Below, one piece after another: positions 1 to 8,606 of a stretch of DNA of 64,000 nt. A program made the translations under genes and the position numbers. Under the pieces are notes generated by a model, which was not told the origin of the DNA, searched no databases, and worked only from the letters and a program-made list of their open reading frames with translations. Every line of letters begins with the position of its first letter. Position 1 is the first letter of the stretch. This DNA comes from Maribacter luteus (GTDB lineage: Bacteria > Bacteroidota > Bacteroidia > Flavobacteriales > Flavobacteriaceae): NCBI RefSeq assembly GCF_009674825.1, contig NZ_WKJH01000001.1, positions 372,001 to 436,000 of the forward strand, written 5' to 3'.

Positions 1-36
1 CGATTTTAAAAGAGCCAGCGCTTTTTCTTGTTGCAT
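1..36 (-). CDS. 5' end of a gene running off the left edge
   Basis: Only the first 12 codons of a minus-strand frame are visible, reading MQQEKALALLKS and open to the window edge. An ATG-initiated helical N-terminus of this kind occurs at the start of some P-loop helicases, but the diagnostic part lies outside the window, so no function is assigned. The segment 37-209 is an intergenic region in which I see no gene or clear promoter. Confidence 0.35.
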   Translation of the reverse strand, partial: MQQEKALALLKS

Positions 37-209
37 TATAGTCAGATTTGAACTACTTCTTAATAAGCGATTTTTGACGTATTCATTTTTTGAAGATATC
101 CATTAAATCACTAAAAACAAACCACTTTATACATTTGTATTGTCTACGGTCGATTTCTATATTTCGTATCTAGCTGTATTCATAACAATTCCTTAGATAA
201 ATACGGTGA

Positions 210-2402
210 TTACCTCTTTTCACCTGGCTTATAAGTCTCTTTTGAGTTCTTCAATACATCAGCCTTATAAAAAGAAACCTCTTTGAACTGCATATCAGCA
301 TACCGTTGGGCCTGATCATTGAAATGAGGCGAATTGGGATCACCACTCTGCCCACCGGCCAAAATACTTTTGGCCTTTACCTTTTCACCAAATTCCACTA
401 CGGCAACAAAACTATTGCCCCGTGTACCATATATTTTCTTGGTATTATTGGTATACCTAGCCCCGTAAGCCGCCAATGCCCCCCAACGTCCGGAGGCGAA
501 CCCGATCGGAATACTGGGTTTAGCATCATCAAAAGGTTGGCGAATAGCTCCATTAATTCGTTGATAACGGTTCACTTCTCCCCATGGCATTTCCCAAGTA
601 CCAAAATCTTTTTCCAATCCAGATATCACAGAATCGAATAGGTTCAGAATTTCCTCTTTCGGAACGTACTTTTTTAATTGATCGAACAATTCCATTTGAG
701 TAGGTTTGTTTTCCATCATAACCGAACTTCTCCAATTCAAAACTTCAGTACCGAAATAATGGGCCAAAGTCATGGCTTTTGATTCTTTAGATGTTTTAAA
801 ATCCCACTTGCGAAAAACATCAATAGCTTCCCCTAGACCAGGATGTTTTTCTTGCTGTTCATCATAAGTCTTAATCAAGGCCGGAATCAATTTCTCAAAA
901 GCGGGTAAATAAGGATCATGGGCTAAATCGATCAAGCTGTCCAAAGTAAAGTCTTTTTTATCCTTTAAAAGGTTTATGGCGTGTACGCCTCGAAAGTTCT
1001 CCCGGTCAATTGACATATAATCGGGATAATTTTCTTTTTTAGGACTAAACTCCATCGCAGCCGTAAAAGGTGTTGAATTACAATTTTGAAGCCAACCGTT
1101 TTCAGGATTAAGCAATAGGATATTCTCATCTACGGTATGCAAACCTTGCCAATCGGTTTTAGGGTTACTACCATCAACAGGCCGTGAATAATTAAATCGC
1201 GTATCTCGTTTAGGCACGAAATTACCATGAAAATAAGCAATGTTACCTTCTGCATCGGCATAAACGGTATTGTTGGATGAGTTGGTTCTAATATCCATCA
1301 TTTCCCGAAAGCCTTTATAACCATCCTGTTTGGTTCTGATATAGGATTGCTCCAAGGCCTTGACCGGTTGCCACATCATGGCAGAGGCCGTCCATTGCCC
1401 AGCAACCATGTGGGTAATAGGGCCATGGTGCGTATGATATGCTGGAAAGGTTTTCTCCTTTATGGCATCGCCCTCTTTATATTTCAAGGTTATCCCGGAT
1501 TCCTTTACGGACCGCAATTCTTCCCCATATTGGTAAAGGAGGTTGTCATCGATTTTAACAATAGACTCCTTAAATTCGTCCATTACATCGGTATAGGTAG
1601 AGGTATGCATCCAACCAGTTTTTTCATTAAAGCCTTGATAAACGAAAAATTGTCCCCATGTAACCGCGCCGTAAGCATTGAGTCCTTCTTCACTGACCAC
1701 ATGTACTTCACCCCGAAAATAAAACGAGGTATGTGGATTAATAAGAAGCATTGCATTACCGGATTTTGTCAACTTCCCTGAAATGGCTATTCCGTTAGAA
1801 CCCTGTGGTTCGGCCATTTCCTTTTCCTTTTTTATTTGCAGTTCCTCTGATTCGGGAATCTGCATACCGCTTTCATAAAAGGCCTTTATTTTTGAAGTGG
1901 AAATACGTTCAATATCACCTCCGATAGAACCTTCACTGAAATACATAGGCATCCATGGTTCAAAATGGGTCAATAATCTAGGTTGCACTTCTGGGTGTGT
2001 ATGTAAATAATAATTTATTCCATCGGCAAAAGCATCACATAGTTTCTTTAACCATTCCGGACTATTCTCATAATTGGCCTTGGCCTCTTCTTCGGTCATG
2101 AACAATTTGGCACGAAGGTCACTATAAAGGGCATCTTTCCCCTCTATTTCGGCCAATCGGCCAGTGGCCCAAATATAATTTTGCTCCACACGGTTAAAAT
2201 CATCCTCGCATTGTGCATATAACAAACCGAAAACAGCATCGGCATCGGTCTTACCATAAATGTGGGGAACCCCAAAGTTATCGCGTATAATCTCAACATT
2301 AGTCGCTTGCGCCTCCCACCTTTCCAATTCGGTATCGTTTCGATTTTCTGTCTTACAAGCCACAATCAAGATACATGACAACAAGCAAATAATTCTTTTC
2401 AT
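210..2402 (-). CDS. Penicillin acylase family lipoprotein (Ntn hydrolase)
   Basis: This 730-residue protein belongs to the penicillin amidase/acyl-homoserine-lactone acylase family of self-processing N-terminal nucleophile hydrolases that cleave amide-linked acyl chains. The start is taken at the ATG giving MKRIICLLSC, because this produces a lipoprotein signal with lipobox IVAC; a longer frame begins with GTG at 2456. The predicted autoprocessing site is the Ser in EPQGSNGIAISG (about residue 202), which becomes the beta-chain nucleophile, and the upstream part forms the alpha chain and linker. The substrate cannot be read from the sequence; beta-lactams, N-acyl amino acids and acyl-homoserine lactones are all possible. 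It lies just downstream of the TPM-domain gene on the same strand, so the two may be co-transcribed. Confidence 0.88.
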   Translation of the reverse strand: MKRIICLLSCILIVACKTENRNDTELERWEAQATNVEIIRDNFGVPHIYGKTDADAVFGLLYAQCEDDFNRVEQNYIWATGRLAEIEGKDALYSDLRAKLFMTEEEAKANYENSPEWLKKLCDAFADGINYYLHTHPEVQPRLLTHFEPWMPMYFSEGSIGGDIERISTSKIKAFYESGMQIPESEELQIKKEKEMAEPQGSNGIAISGKLTKSGNAMLLINPHTSFYFRGEVHVVSEEGLNAYGAVTWGQFFVYQGFNEKTGWMHTSTYTDVMDEFKESIVKIDDNLLYQYGEELRSVKESGITLKYKEGDAIKEKTFPAYHTHHGPITHMVAGQWTASAMMWQPVKALEQSYIRTKQDGYKGFREMMDIRTNSSNNTVYADAEGNIAYFHGNFVPKRDTRFNYSRPVDGSNPKTDWQGLHTVDENILLLNPENGWLQNCNSTPFTAAMEFSPKKENYPDYMSIDRENFRGVHAINLLKDKKDFTLDSLIDLAHDPYLPAFEKLIPALIKTYDEQQEKHPGLGEAIDVFRKWDFKTSKESKAMTLAHYFGTEVLNWRSSVMMENKPTQMELFDQLKKYVPKEEILNLFDSVISGLEKDFGTWEMPWGEVNRYQRINGAIRQPFDDAKPSIPIGFASGRWGALAAYGARYTNNTKKIYGTRGNSFVAVVEFGEKVKAKSILAGGQSGDPNSPHFNDQAQRYADMQFKEVSFYKADVLKNSKETYKPGEKR

Positions 2403-2452
2403 AGATGTTCTTTTATTGAATATTCCTTTGGATTTATAAATGTAACCGATTT

Positions 2453-3493
2453 TCACCAGCTTCCACTAGCCCCGCCACCACCAGAACTGCCTCCGCCACC
2501 GGAGAACGAACCGGAACTACCACCAGATGAACCAGAACTAAATGAATGCGTTCCAGAAGAAGAGAATGTTTTCCTATAATATGTTTCATCATTTTTTAAC
2601 CAAGATATACTCAAGTCTTCTTTGCCGGAAATTTTAAGTTTTACAAAGGCTATGATCGCGGCTATGCCAAAGAAAGGCACTAGAAGCCAAAATAAAACAG
2701 AAGGTTCGTCAAATGGTTCTGCCAAAAGAACGCGGTCAGGCTCATAAATACTGGAAACAACAACTAGCGGAACGATTACAAAGACCAAACTAAACACGCT
2801 AGAAAAAGACCCTGCAATAAGCATGAACAATCCGGGGACTACCCCCAATTTACCCATAAAAATACCCCTGAAAACTTCTATGATATTTTTATAGGTTTTA
2901 AAGAAAAAAAATCCGCCTACAGAAATGAAAATCAATAGGAAGATACCCATAAATACATAGCTGATAAATTGGCCTTTCTTCCCGTCATCCTCTATTTCCT
3001 GTTTAAATTCGGCCAATGCATCGGGGTCATTCAAAAACTGGATCAGTTGGTTCGATGCTTCATTAACGCCTTTAAAATAATCCCCCTCTTTGAAATTGGG
3101 AATCATAGTATTTCTAATGATTCTTGAGGCCACGGCATCTGTGATATAAGGCTCCAACCCATATCCTACTTCTATTCTCACTTCCCTATCGCTTTCTGAA
3201 AACAATATAAGCAAACCATTGTCCTTACCTTTTTGACCGATTCCGTTTTGATTGAAAAGTCCATTGGCATAAGATTCAATAGTATCAAAACCCAATTCCT
3301 CAATAGTAACCACTACAAACTGATTTGTGGTTTTTTCTTCAAAATCCGACAAACGTTGATTTAAATCCAATACTTGATCGGGAGTAAATACATCGGCACT
3401 ATCGGTAACATAATCACGGAGTTCATAAAACTGCTGTTGGGCATTGGAATAAAATGACACCAATAGAAAAAGAAAAAATGTTTTTTTAAGCAT
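2453..3493 (-). CDS. TPM domain (TLP18.3/Psb32/MOLO-1, YgcG-like) membrane protein
   Basis: The 346-residue protein begins with a signal peptide (MLKKTFFLFLLVSFYSNAQQ), followed by a TPM domain of about 150 residues containing the typical LLILFSESDREVRIEVGYGLE stretch in slightly shortened family form. Two hydrophobic blocks around residues 180-285 are transmembrane segments. The C-terminus is a low-complexity tail of Gly and Ser ending in GASGSW. This order of TPM domain, membrane segments and Gly/Ser-rich tail is typical of YgcG-like proteins, whose biochemical role is not settled. The gene precedes the acylase gene on the same strand, with about 50 bp between its stop and the preferred acylase start. 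Confidence 0.85.
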   Translation of the reverse strand: MLKKTFFLFLLVSFYSNAQQQFYELRDYVTDSADVFTPDQVLDLNQRLSDFEEKTTNQFVVVTIEELGFDTIESYANGLFNQNGIGQKGKDNGLLILFSESDREVRIEVGYGLEPYITDAVASRIIRNTMIPNFKEGDYFKGVNEASNQLIQFLNDPDALAEFKQEIEDDGKKGQFISYVFMGIFLLIFISVGGFFFFKTYKNIIEVFRGIFMGKLGVVPGLFMLIAGSFSSVFSLVFVIVPLVVVSSIYEPDRVLLAEPFDEPSVLFWLLVPFFGIAAIIAFVKLKISGKEDLSISWLKNDETYYRKTFSSSGTHSFSSGSSGGSSGSFSGGGGSSGGGGASGSW

Positions 3494-3655
3494 ACGATAG
3501 AAATCCTGAACTCAAATATAAAAACCTTTATCGATACATCGCATCAATATCAAAACCTATTCTAGATTCTCTCAAATCTTAAGAATTGAAGTAACTTGCG
3601 AAAGTTTTGCAGGAAAAAAAAGATTGAAGTTGGCAAAATACCAAACAAAACACCT

Positions 3656-5392
3656 ATGCCCGAAAAAAAAGTAAGTATCCTAACTGCCTTTAAAACAATT
3701 ATTTGGCCAAGACGTAATCTCGTTTTCATTGGTCTTTTATTGATTGTCATAAGTAGGGCGGCAAGCTTTGTAACACCTGTTGCCTCTAAATATTTAATCG
3801 ATGACGTTATTGCCAACAATGATGTGGAAATGCTTAAAGTGTTGGTGATTGTTGTTATTCTGGCAATTCTTGTCCAGGCGGTCACCTCATTTTTATTGAC
3901 CAAGATCCTAAGCGTACAGGCTCAATATATGATTTCGGAATTGAGGGCACAAGTACAGAAAAAAGTGCTTTCGCTACCGATCAGTTACTTCGACAATGCC
4001 AAATCGGGGGCTTTGGTTTCCCGTATCATGTCTGATGTTGAAGGGGTTAGGAACCTCATCGGCACAGGTTTGGTTCAGCTCGTTGGTGGAATAATCACTG
4101 CTATCGTTTCTTTGGTCTTATTGCTTAGGATCAGTCCGAGCATGACACTATTTACTTTTGTCCCGTTGACCATTTTTGGAATAATAGCCCTAAAAGCATT
4201 TAAAATAATTCGCCCCATATTTCGAAATCGCGGTAAGATCAACGCAGAGGTAAAAGGACGATTGACCGAAACTTTGGGCGGCATACGTGTTATCAAAGGG
4301 TTTAATGCCGAAGAACAGGAGCATAAAGTATTTGAAGCCGGTGTGGAGGAATTATTCCAAAATGTGAAGAAAAGCCTGACCACTACAGCGTTTATGACCA
4401 GTTCATCAACCTTTTTGATCGGTTTAGCAACCACGGGTGTAATGGGTTTTGGTGGCTATAAGATCATGCAAGGCGAACTGAGTATTGGGGATTTATTAAT
4501 GTTCACCGTATTATTGGGAACTATGGTTGCCCCTATCGTTCAAATGAGCAATATAGGAAGTCAGCTGACCGAAGCCCTTGCCGGTCTAGACCGTACGGAA
4601 GAATTGATGAACATGGCTCCCGAGGCCGATGAAGAGCAACGAACAATTGTTCTGGACAAAGTAAAGGGTGACATGGCTTTTGAGAATGTTTCTTTCGCTT
4701 ATGAGGAAGACAAGGAAGTGTTGCATGGTATATCGTTTGAGGTAAAATCCGGATCGGTGGTGGCTTTGGTCGGGAGTTCGGGTTCCGGAAAAAGTACCAT
4801 TGCCGGTTTAGCCGCTAGTTTCCTAAATCCACAATCCGGTACTATTACGATTGACGGAAAAGATATGGCCCAAGTAGACCTCAATAGTTTTCGCCAAAAC
4901 CTAGGTGTGGTATTACAAGATGATTTCTTGTTCGAAGGTACTATTCGTGAGAATATTTTGTTCCCAAGGCCCAATGCAAGTGAAGAAGAACTACAGAGTG
5001 CGGTAAATGCTGCCTATGTAAATGAATTCACCGATCGTTTTGATGACGGACTCGATACGTTGATCGGAGAGCGTGGAATTAAACTTTCAGGTGGGCAACG
5101 CCAACGAATCGCAATTGCCAGGGCCGTACTTGCCGATCCGAGAATATTGATATTGGATGAAGCTACCTCTAATTTGGATACTGAAAGCGAGGCCCTGATC
5201 CAAAAAAGTTTAGCCAAACTAACCGAAGGGCGTACAACGTTTGTTATCGCTCACAGATTGAGCACGATTAGGAAGGCCAATCAAATCTTGGTTATAGAAA
5301 ACGGTGAGATTGCCGAACAGGGAACCCATGATGAACTTATAGCAAAAGAAGGCAGGTACTTTAACCTCTTCACCTATCAAGCGAGAATTTAG
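3656..5392 (+). CDS. ABC exporter, fused permease-ATPase (MsbA/MDR-like)
   Basis: A 578-residue half-transporter with an N-terminal six-helix exporter domain and a C-terminal ATPase domain. The ATPase is canonical: Walker A GSSGSGKST near residue 375, signature LSGGQRQR near 477, Walker B ILILDEATSNLD and switch-loop His in IAHR. It should work as a homodimer in the inner membrane, exporting a lipid or hydrophobic compound. The start is placed at ATG 3656 (MPEKKVSIL); the frame also opens at a TTG at 3596 that adds 20 basic residues unlike the family. It converges with the nfuA-like gene. MsbA-type lipid A transport and drug export cannot be told apart from sequence alone. Confidence 0.9.
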   Translation: MPEKKVSILTAFKTIIWPRRNLVFIGLLLIVISRAASFVTPVASKYLIDDVIANNDVEMLKVLVIVVILAILVQAVTSFLLTKILSVQAQYMISELRAQVQKKVLSLPISYFDNAKSGALVSRIMSDVEGVRNLIGTGLVQLVGGIITAIVSLVLLLRISPSMTLFTFVPLTIFGIIALKAFKIIRPIFRNRGKINAEVKGRLTETLGGIRVIKGFNAEEQEHKVFEAGVEELFQNVKKSLTTTAFMTSSSTFLIGLATTGVMGFGGYKIMQGELSIGDLLMFTVLLGTMVAPIVQMSNIGSQLTEALAGLDRTEELMNMAPEADEEQRTIVLDKVKGDMAFENVSFAYEEDKEVLHGISFEVKSGSVVALVGSSGSGKSTIAGLAASFLNPQSGTITIDGKDMAQVDLNSFRQNLGVVLQDDFLFEGTIRENILFPRPNASEEELQSAVNAAYVNEFTDRFDDGLDTLIGERGIKLSGGQRQRIAIARAVLADPRILILDEATSNLDTESEALIQKSLAKLTEGRTTFVIAHRLSTIRKANQILVIENGEIAEQGTHDELIAKEGRYFNLFTYQARI

Positions 5393-5412
5393 AAATTCAA
5401 TATAACGATGAA

Positions 5413-5658
5413 CTAATCTATATTAATGACCTCTTCAATTTGTGGGGCATATTTCTTTATGGTCATCTCTACCCCGCTTTTCAGGGTCATCTGATTAACA
5501 CTGCAGCCCACACAGGCCCCTTGTAACCTTACTTTTACAGAAGTGTCATTATCTATTGAAATCAACTCAATATCGCCCCCGTCACTTTGAAGAAACGGAC
5601 GGATTTCCTCTAAGGCTTTTTCAATATTGATTTTTAATTCATCCGAATTCATAGGCAT
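5413..5658 (-). CDS. NifU C-terminal-like Fe-S scaffold protein
   Basis: An 81-residue stand-alone Nfu domain that carries or transfers Fe-S clusters. The cluster ligands are the two cysteines in GACVGCSVNQMT, and the preceding SDGGDIELISID block is also diagnostic. An alternative start two codons downstream (MNSDEL) is equally plausible. It lies 2 bp downstream of the Mrp gene on the same strand, so the pair is almost certainly one transcript making two Fe-S carrier proteins. Confidence 0.93.
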   Translation of the reverse strand: MPMNSDELKINIEKALEEIRPFLQSDGGDIELISIDNDTSVKVRLQGACVGCSVNQMTLKSGVEMTIKKYAPQIEEVINID

Positions 5659-5660
5659 TT

Positions 5661-6794
5661 CTATTTAGCTGTAGAACAACCGGCCATGGTCGTTATCTTT
5701 ATAGCCTCGGTAGGAGGCATGTTTTCATTTCTATTTACCAATTCCTGAACAACGTTCTTGGTAATATCCTCAAATGCAGTTGCAATTGGGGTAGACTCCT
5801 GTAATGCTGCCGGGCGACCAACATCACCTGCTTCACGAATACTTTGTACCAAAGGAACTTCTCCCAAGAAAGGTACATTCAAATCCGTTGCCAAATTCTT
5901 GGCACCTTCCTTACCAAAGATATAATATTTATTGTCAGGTAATTCCGCGGGTGTAAAATAGGCCATATTTTCAACAACACCCAATACTGGTACATTAATG
6001 GTTTCTTGTTGGAACATCGCAACTCCCTTACGTGCATCGGCAAGAGCTACCTCTTGGGGCGTACTAACCACCACAGCACCGGTTACAGGCATGGCCTGCA
6101 TAATACTCAAGTGAATATCCCCGGTTCCCGGAGGTAAATCGATCAACAAGAAATCTAGATTGCCCCAGTGTGCATCGAAAATCATCTGGTTCAGTGCCTT
6201 AGCGGCCATTGGGCCCCTCCATATAACGGCCTGATTGGCATCTGTAAAGAATCCTATGGATAATAATTGCACCCCATAATTCTCTACCGGTTTCATTTTT
6301 GACTTGCCATCGATAGTAACCGCCAAAGGTTTCTCTTGGGCAACATCGAACATTATCGGCATAGAAGGCCCATAAATATCGGCATCTAACAAGCCTACTT
6401 TAAAGCCCATTTTTGATAGGGTAACGGCAAGATTGGCAGTTACGGTAGATTTACCTACCCCACCTTTACCTGAGGCTACGGCTATAATATTTTGGATGCC
6501 AGGAATTGGTTTCCCTTTTATTTCATTCACCTTCGGATTTGCAGGAGCATCAACCTTTAGGTTTACTTTTATTTTGGCCTTTTCATATACTTCTTGATGA
6601 ATTATCTTAAGAATTTCGACTTCGGTTTTTTTACGTGCTTGTAGACTTGGATTATTAATGGTAATGTCCACTTCAACCTCATCTCCGAAAATCTGTACAT
6701 TCTTTACTGCACCACTCTCTACCATGTTCTTACCTTCTCCCGGAACGGTAATCATTTCCAGAGCTTTTAAGATATCTTGCTTATTCAATTTCAT
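5661..6794 (-). CDS. mrp: Mrp/ApbC/NBP35 family Fe-S carrier ATPase
   Basis: This 377-residue protein has an N-terminal DUF59/MIP18-like domain (about residues 1-85), a linker, and a ParA/MinD-type P-loop ATPase domain starting with the deviant Walker A ASGKGGVGKST at about 108-118. It is expected to bind and hand over Fe-S clusters in the cytoplasm. The CxxC pair seen in the C-terminal part of many ApbC proteins is absent: the corresponding region reads VENMAYFTPAELPDN, and only a C-terminal Cys in TTMAGCSTAK is a potential ligand. It is co-transcribed with the downstream Nfu gene and preceded by a good -7 element. Confidence 0.92.
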   Translation of the reverse strand: MKLNKQDILKALEMITVPGEGKNMVESGAVKNVQIFGDEVEVDITINNPSLQARKKTEVEILKIIHQEVYEKAKIKVNLKVDAPANPKVNEIKGKPIPGIQNIIAVASGKGGVGKSTVTANLAVTLSKMGFKVGLLDADIYGPSMPIMFDVAQEKPLAVTIDGKSKMKPVENYGVQLLSIGFFTDANQAVIWRGPMAAKALNQMIFDAHWGNLDFLLIDLPPGTGDIHLSIMQAMPVTGAVVVSTPQEVALADARKGVAMFQQETINVPVLGVVENMAYFTPAELPDNKYYIFGKEGAKNLATDLNVPFLGEVPLVQSIREAGDVGRPAALQESTPIATAFEDITKNVVQELVNRNENMPPTEAIKITTMAGCSTAK

Positions 6795-6832
6795 AGCGAT
6801 TATTGTTCTTAAAATAAATTCATTCTAAACAA

Positions 6833-6840
6833 CAAAGATA
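6833..6840 (-). promoter_or_regulatory. -7 promoter element of mrp-nfu operon
   Basis: The minus strand reads TATCTTTG, a perfect match to the Bacteroidota TAnnTTTG element, 38 bp upstream of the mrp start codon. No unambiguous -33 TTTG is seen. Confidence 0.55.
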
Positions 6841-6911
6841 CGCCTTAAGGCCGAGAAGCTAAAGTTATTACATTGAAAAGTGGGGCGAAGCCGGGGATGA
6901 TTCATGTGGTA

Positions 6912-7247
6912 TTATCCCAACTCCTTATATGGATCCCAAAAATATTTTTCAAAATCAACGATTTGGTTGTCCACAACCTTTACACCCTCACTTTCGAGCA
7001 GTTGTTGCATAAGGTTTGTACCGTCAAAATGATGCTTTCCCGTAAGCAACCCAGTTTTATTCACAACACGGTGAGCCGGCACATCTGGCATATTATGCGA
7101 CCCGTTCATTGCCCAACCAACCATTCTCGCACTACGGGCGGCACCAAGGTATTTGGCAATGGCACCATATGAGGTAACCCTGCCATAAGGGATGAGTTTT
7201 GCAACTTCATATACCCTGTGAAAAAAATTGCTGTTATCGGTTTTCAT
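6912..7247 (-). CDS. Alkyltransferase-like protein (MGMT family, catalytic Cys replaced by Ala)
   Basis: A 111-residue protein matching the DNA-binding C-terminal domain of O6-alkylguanine-DNA alkyltransferases (IPYGRVTSYGAIAKYLG, ARSARMVGWAMN). The active-site motif PCHRV is PAHRV here, with Ala58 in place of the alkyl-accepting Cys. By established knowledge this defines alkyltransferase-like proteins, which bind O6-alkylguanine and direct it to nucleotide excision repair instead of removing the alkyl group. The helix-turn-helix arginine finger (R41) is kept. It overlaps the start of the LysE-family gene's 3' end by 4 bp and is probably in the trmB-lysE-ATL transcript. Confidence 0.88.
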   Translation of the reverse strand: MKTDNSNFFHRVYEVAKLIPYGRVTSYGAIAKYLGAARSARMVGWAMNGSHNMPDVPAHRVVNKTGLLTGKHHFDGTNLMQQLLESEGVKVVDNQIVDFEKYFWDPYKELG

Positions 7248-7873
7248 CGATTAAAGATCCTGTAGATGGTGATCAACAAAAGCACCACCATTAATATACT
7301 TAGAATATAATTGGAATTCCTTGAAAATCGGTCGGTTTTGTTCTCCAATTTATTGAAATACACCGTGTACATATAAAGGACTGAAAAAGTACCTCCGCCT
7401 GCGGCCAAAACAAAGACTACGATATCCCAGGCTTCGAATTTTATCCATCCGGAAGCATTCCACATGATATTGAGCCCACTATAATAAGGTATGGTCAACA
7501 AATTAATGGCCGCCAATAGCATACCTTTATAAAAGCTATTCCTTTTACTGATATTGACCTCTTTTACGACCTTCTTTTTATTGTTCTTCGCAGCCATAAA
7601 AAAATAAATGGCCAAAAAAGCGAATACGAGAACGGCGATTTTAAGCAAAACCTCAACTACGGTCGGGTTTCTATGTAAATATTTGGAAATATAAACCGCT
7701 ATTACCGCCTGTATCATGATCATGGTCGATACACCAAGACTAAAGATCACACCATTCAATTTTCCTTTTTCAACACTGGTTTTTGCAGCATTCATATTCA
7801 AAAGGCCCGGAGGAACCGTTGCCATGAAAGCAGCCGAAAATGTTGCGAAAAATAGAATGAGAAGGTGTTGCAT
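7244..7873 (-). CDS. LysE family transporter
   Basis: A 209-residue integral membrane protein with about six hydrophobic segments and the N-terminal family motif PPGLLNMNAAKTSVEKG. The LysE/RhtB superfamily exports amino acids or related small molecules; the substrate cannot be told here. It is 3 bp downstream of trmB and overlaps the alkyltransferase-like gene by 4 bp, indicating a three-gene transcript. There is no obvious functional link between the three products. Confidence 0.82.
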   Translation of the reverse strand: MQHLLILFFATFSAAFMATVPPGLLNMNAAKTSVEKGKLNGVIFSLGVSTMIMIQAVIAVYISKYLHRNPTVVEVLLKIAVLVFAFLAIYFFMAAKNNKKKVVKEVNISKRNSFYKGMLLAAINLLTIPYYSGLNIMWNASGWIKFEAWDIVVFVLAAGGGTFSVLYMYTVYFNKLENKTDRFSRNSNYILSILMVVLLLITIYRIFNR

Positions 7874-7876
7874 GGG

Positions 7877-8548
7877 TTAGTTTATCCTAAACTTGATATA
7901 GGTGATTGGTTTTCCCTGTTCAAGATACTGCTTTTCGTAGAAAGTCTGAATAGATAATACTTCTTTTGGGCTTCCTTCATTCTTATATACATCGTGGTTC
8001 GCATAGATTACTTCCCGACCGGTACCGTGCAAAAGACCTAATGTATACCCGTGCATAAACTCACTATCCGTTTTTAAATGCATGAGTCCATTATCCATTA
8101 ATACCTCCGCATATTTTTTTAGAAAAACCTCATTGGTCATTCTATGCTTAGTCCTTTTATATTTTATTTGGGGATCCGGGAAGGTAATCCATATTTCGGA
8201 AACCTCATTTTTACCGAATATCTGATCAATGAGTTCTATTTGCGTACGAACAAAGGCAACATTACCCATCTCTTCCTCAATAGCGGTCTTTGCCCCTCTC
8301 CACAAACGGGCTCCCTTGATATCGATACCGATAAAATTCTTATTCGGATACATACGGGCCAGACCAAGGGTGTATTCACCTTTACCGCAACCCAGCTCTA
8401 GCACTATCGGGTTGTTATTCCCAAAATGATCATTCCAATTATCTTTAAGGGTAAAGGTCCCTTCCTCAATTTCCTTACGATTGGGCTGTACCACATTTTT
8501 GAACGTCTCGTTCTCCCTAAATCTCTTTAACTTGTTCTTGCTCCCCAC
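7877..8548 (-). CDS. trmB: tRNA (guanine-N7)-methyltransferase
   Basis: A 223-residue SAM-dependent methyltransferase that makes m7G46 in the tRNA variable loop. The SAM site LELGCGKGEYTLGLARMYP and the catalytic/tRNA-binding block WITFPDPQIKYKRTKHR are diagnostic. The start is a GTG (MGSKNKLKRFRENETF), since the nearby ATG at 8553 is out of frame and the family N-terminus begins here. It heads the trmB-lysE-ATL transcript. Confidence 0.95.
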   Translation of the reverse strand: MGSKNKLKRFRENETFKNVVQPNRKEIEEGTFTLKDNWNDHFGNNNPIVLELGCGKGEYTLGLARMYPNKNFIGIDIKGARLWRGAKTAIEEEMGNVAFVRTQIELIDQIFGKNEVSEIWITFPDPQIKYKRTKHRMTNEVFLKKYAEVLMDNGLMHLKTDSEFMHGYTLGLLHGTGREVIYANHDVYKNEGSPKEVLSIQTFYEKQYLEQGKPITYIKFRIN

Positions 8549-8572
8549 GGCATATTGAATTTATTCCAGCGG

Positions 8573-8580
8573 CAAATCTA
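8573..8580 (-). promoter_or_regulatory. -7 promoter element of trmB
   Basis: The minus strand reads TAGATTTG, a perfect TAnnTTTG match, 24 bp upstream of the trmB GTG start. The implied leader is short. Confidence 0.55.
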
Positions 8581-8606
8581 GTAAAATAGTATTTGGGAAA
8601 ACCAAA

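Noticed and set aside
1347-1781. Plus-strand ORF of 144 codons inside the acylase gene
   Set aside because: It is antisense to a clear coding sequence and has no family resemblance.
3596-3655. N-terminal extension of the ABC exporter from TTG
   Set aside because: The extension is basic and unlike the family; ATG 3656 gives a normal start.
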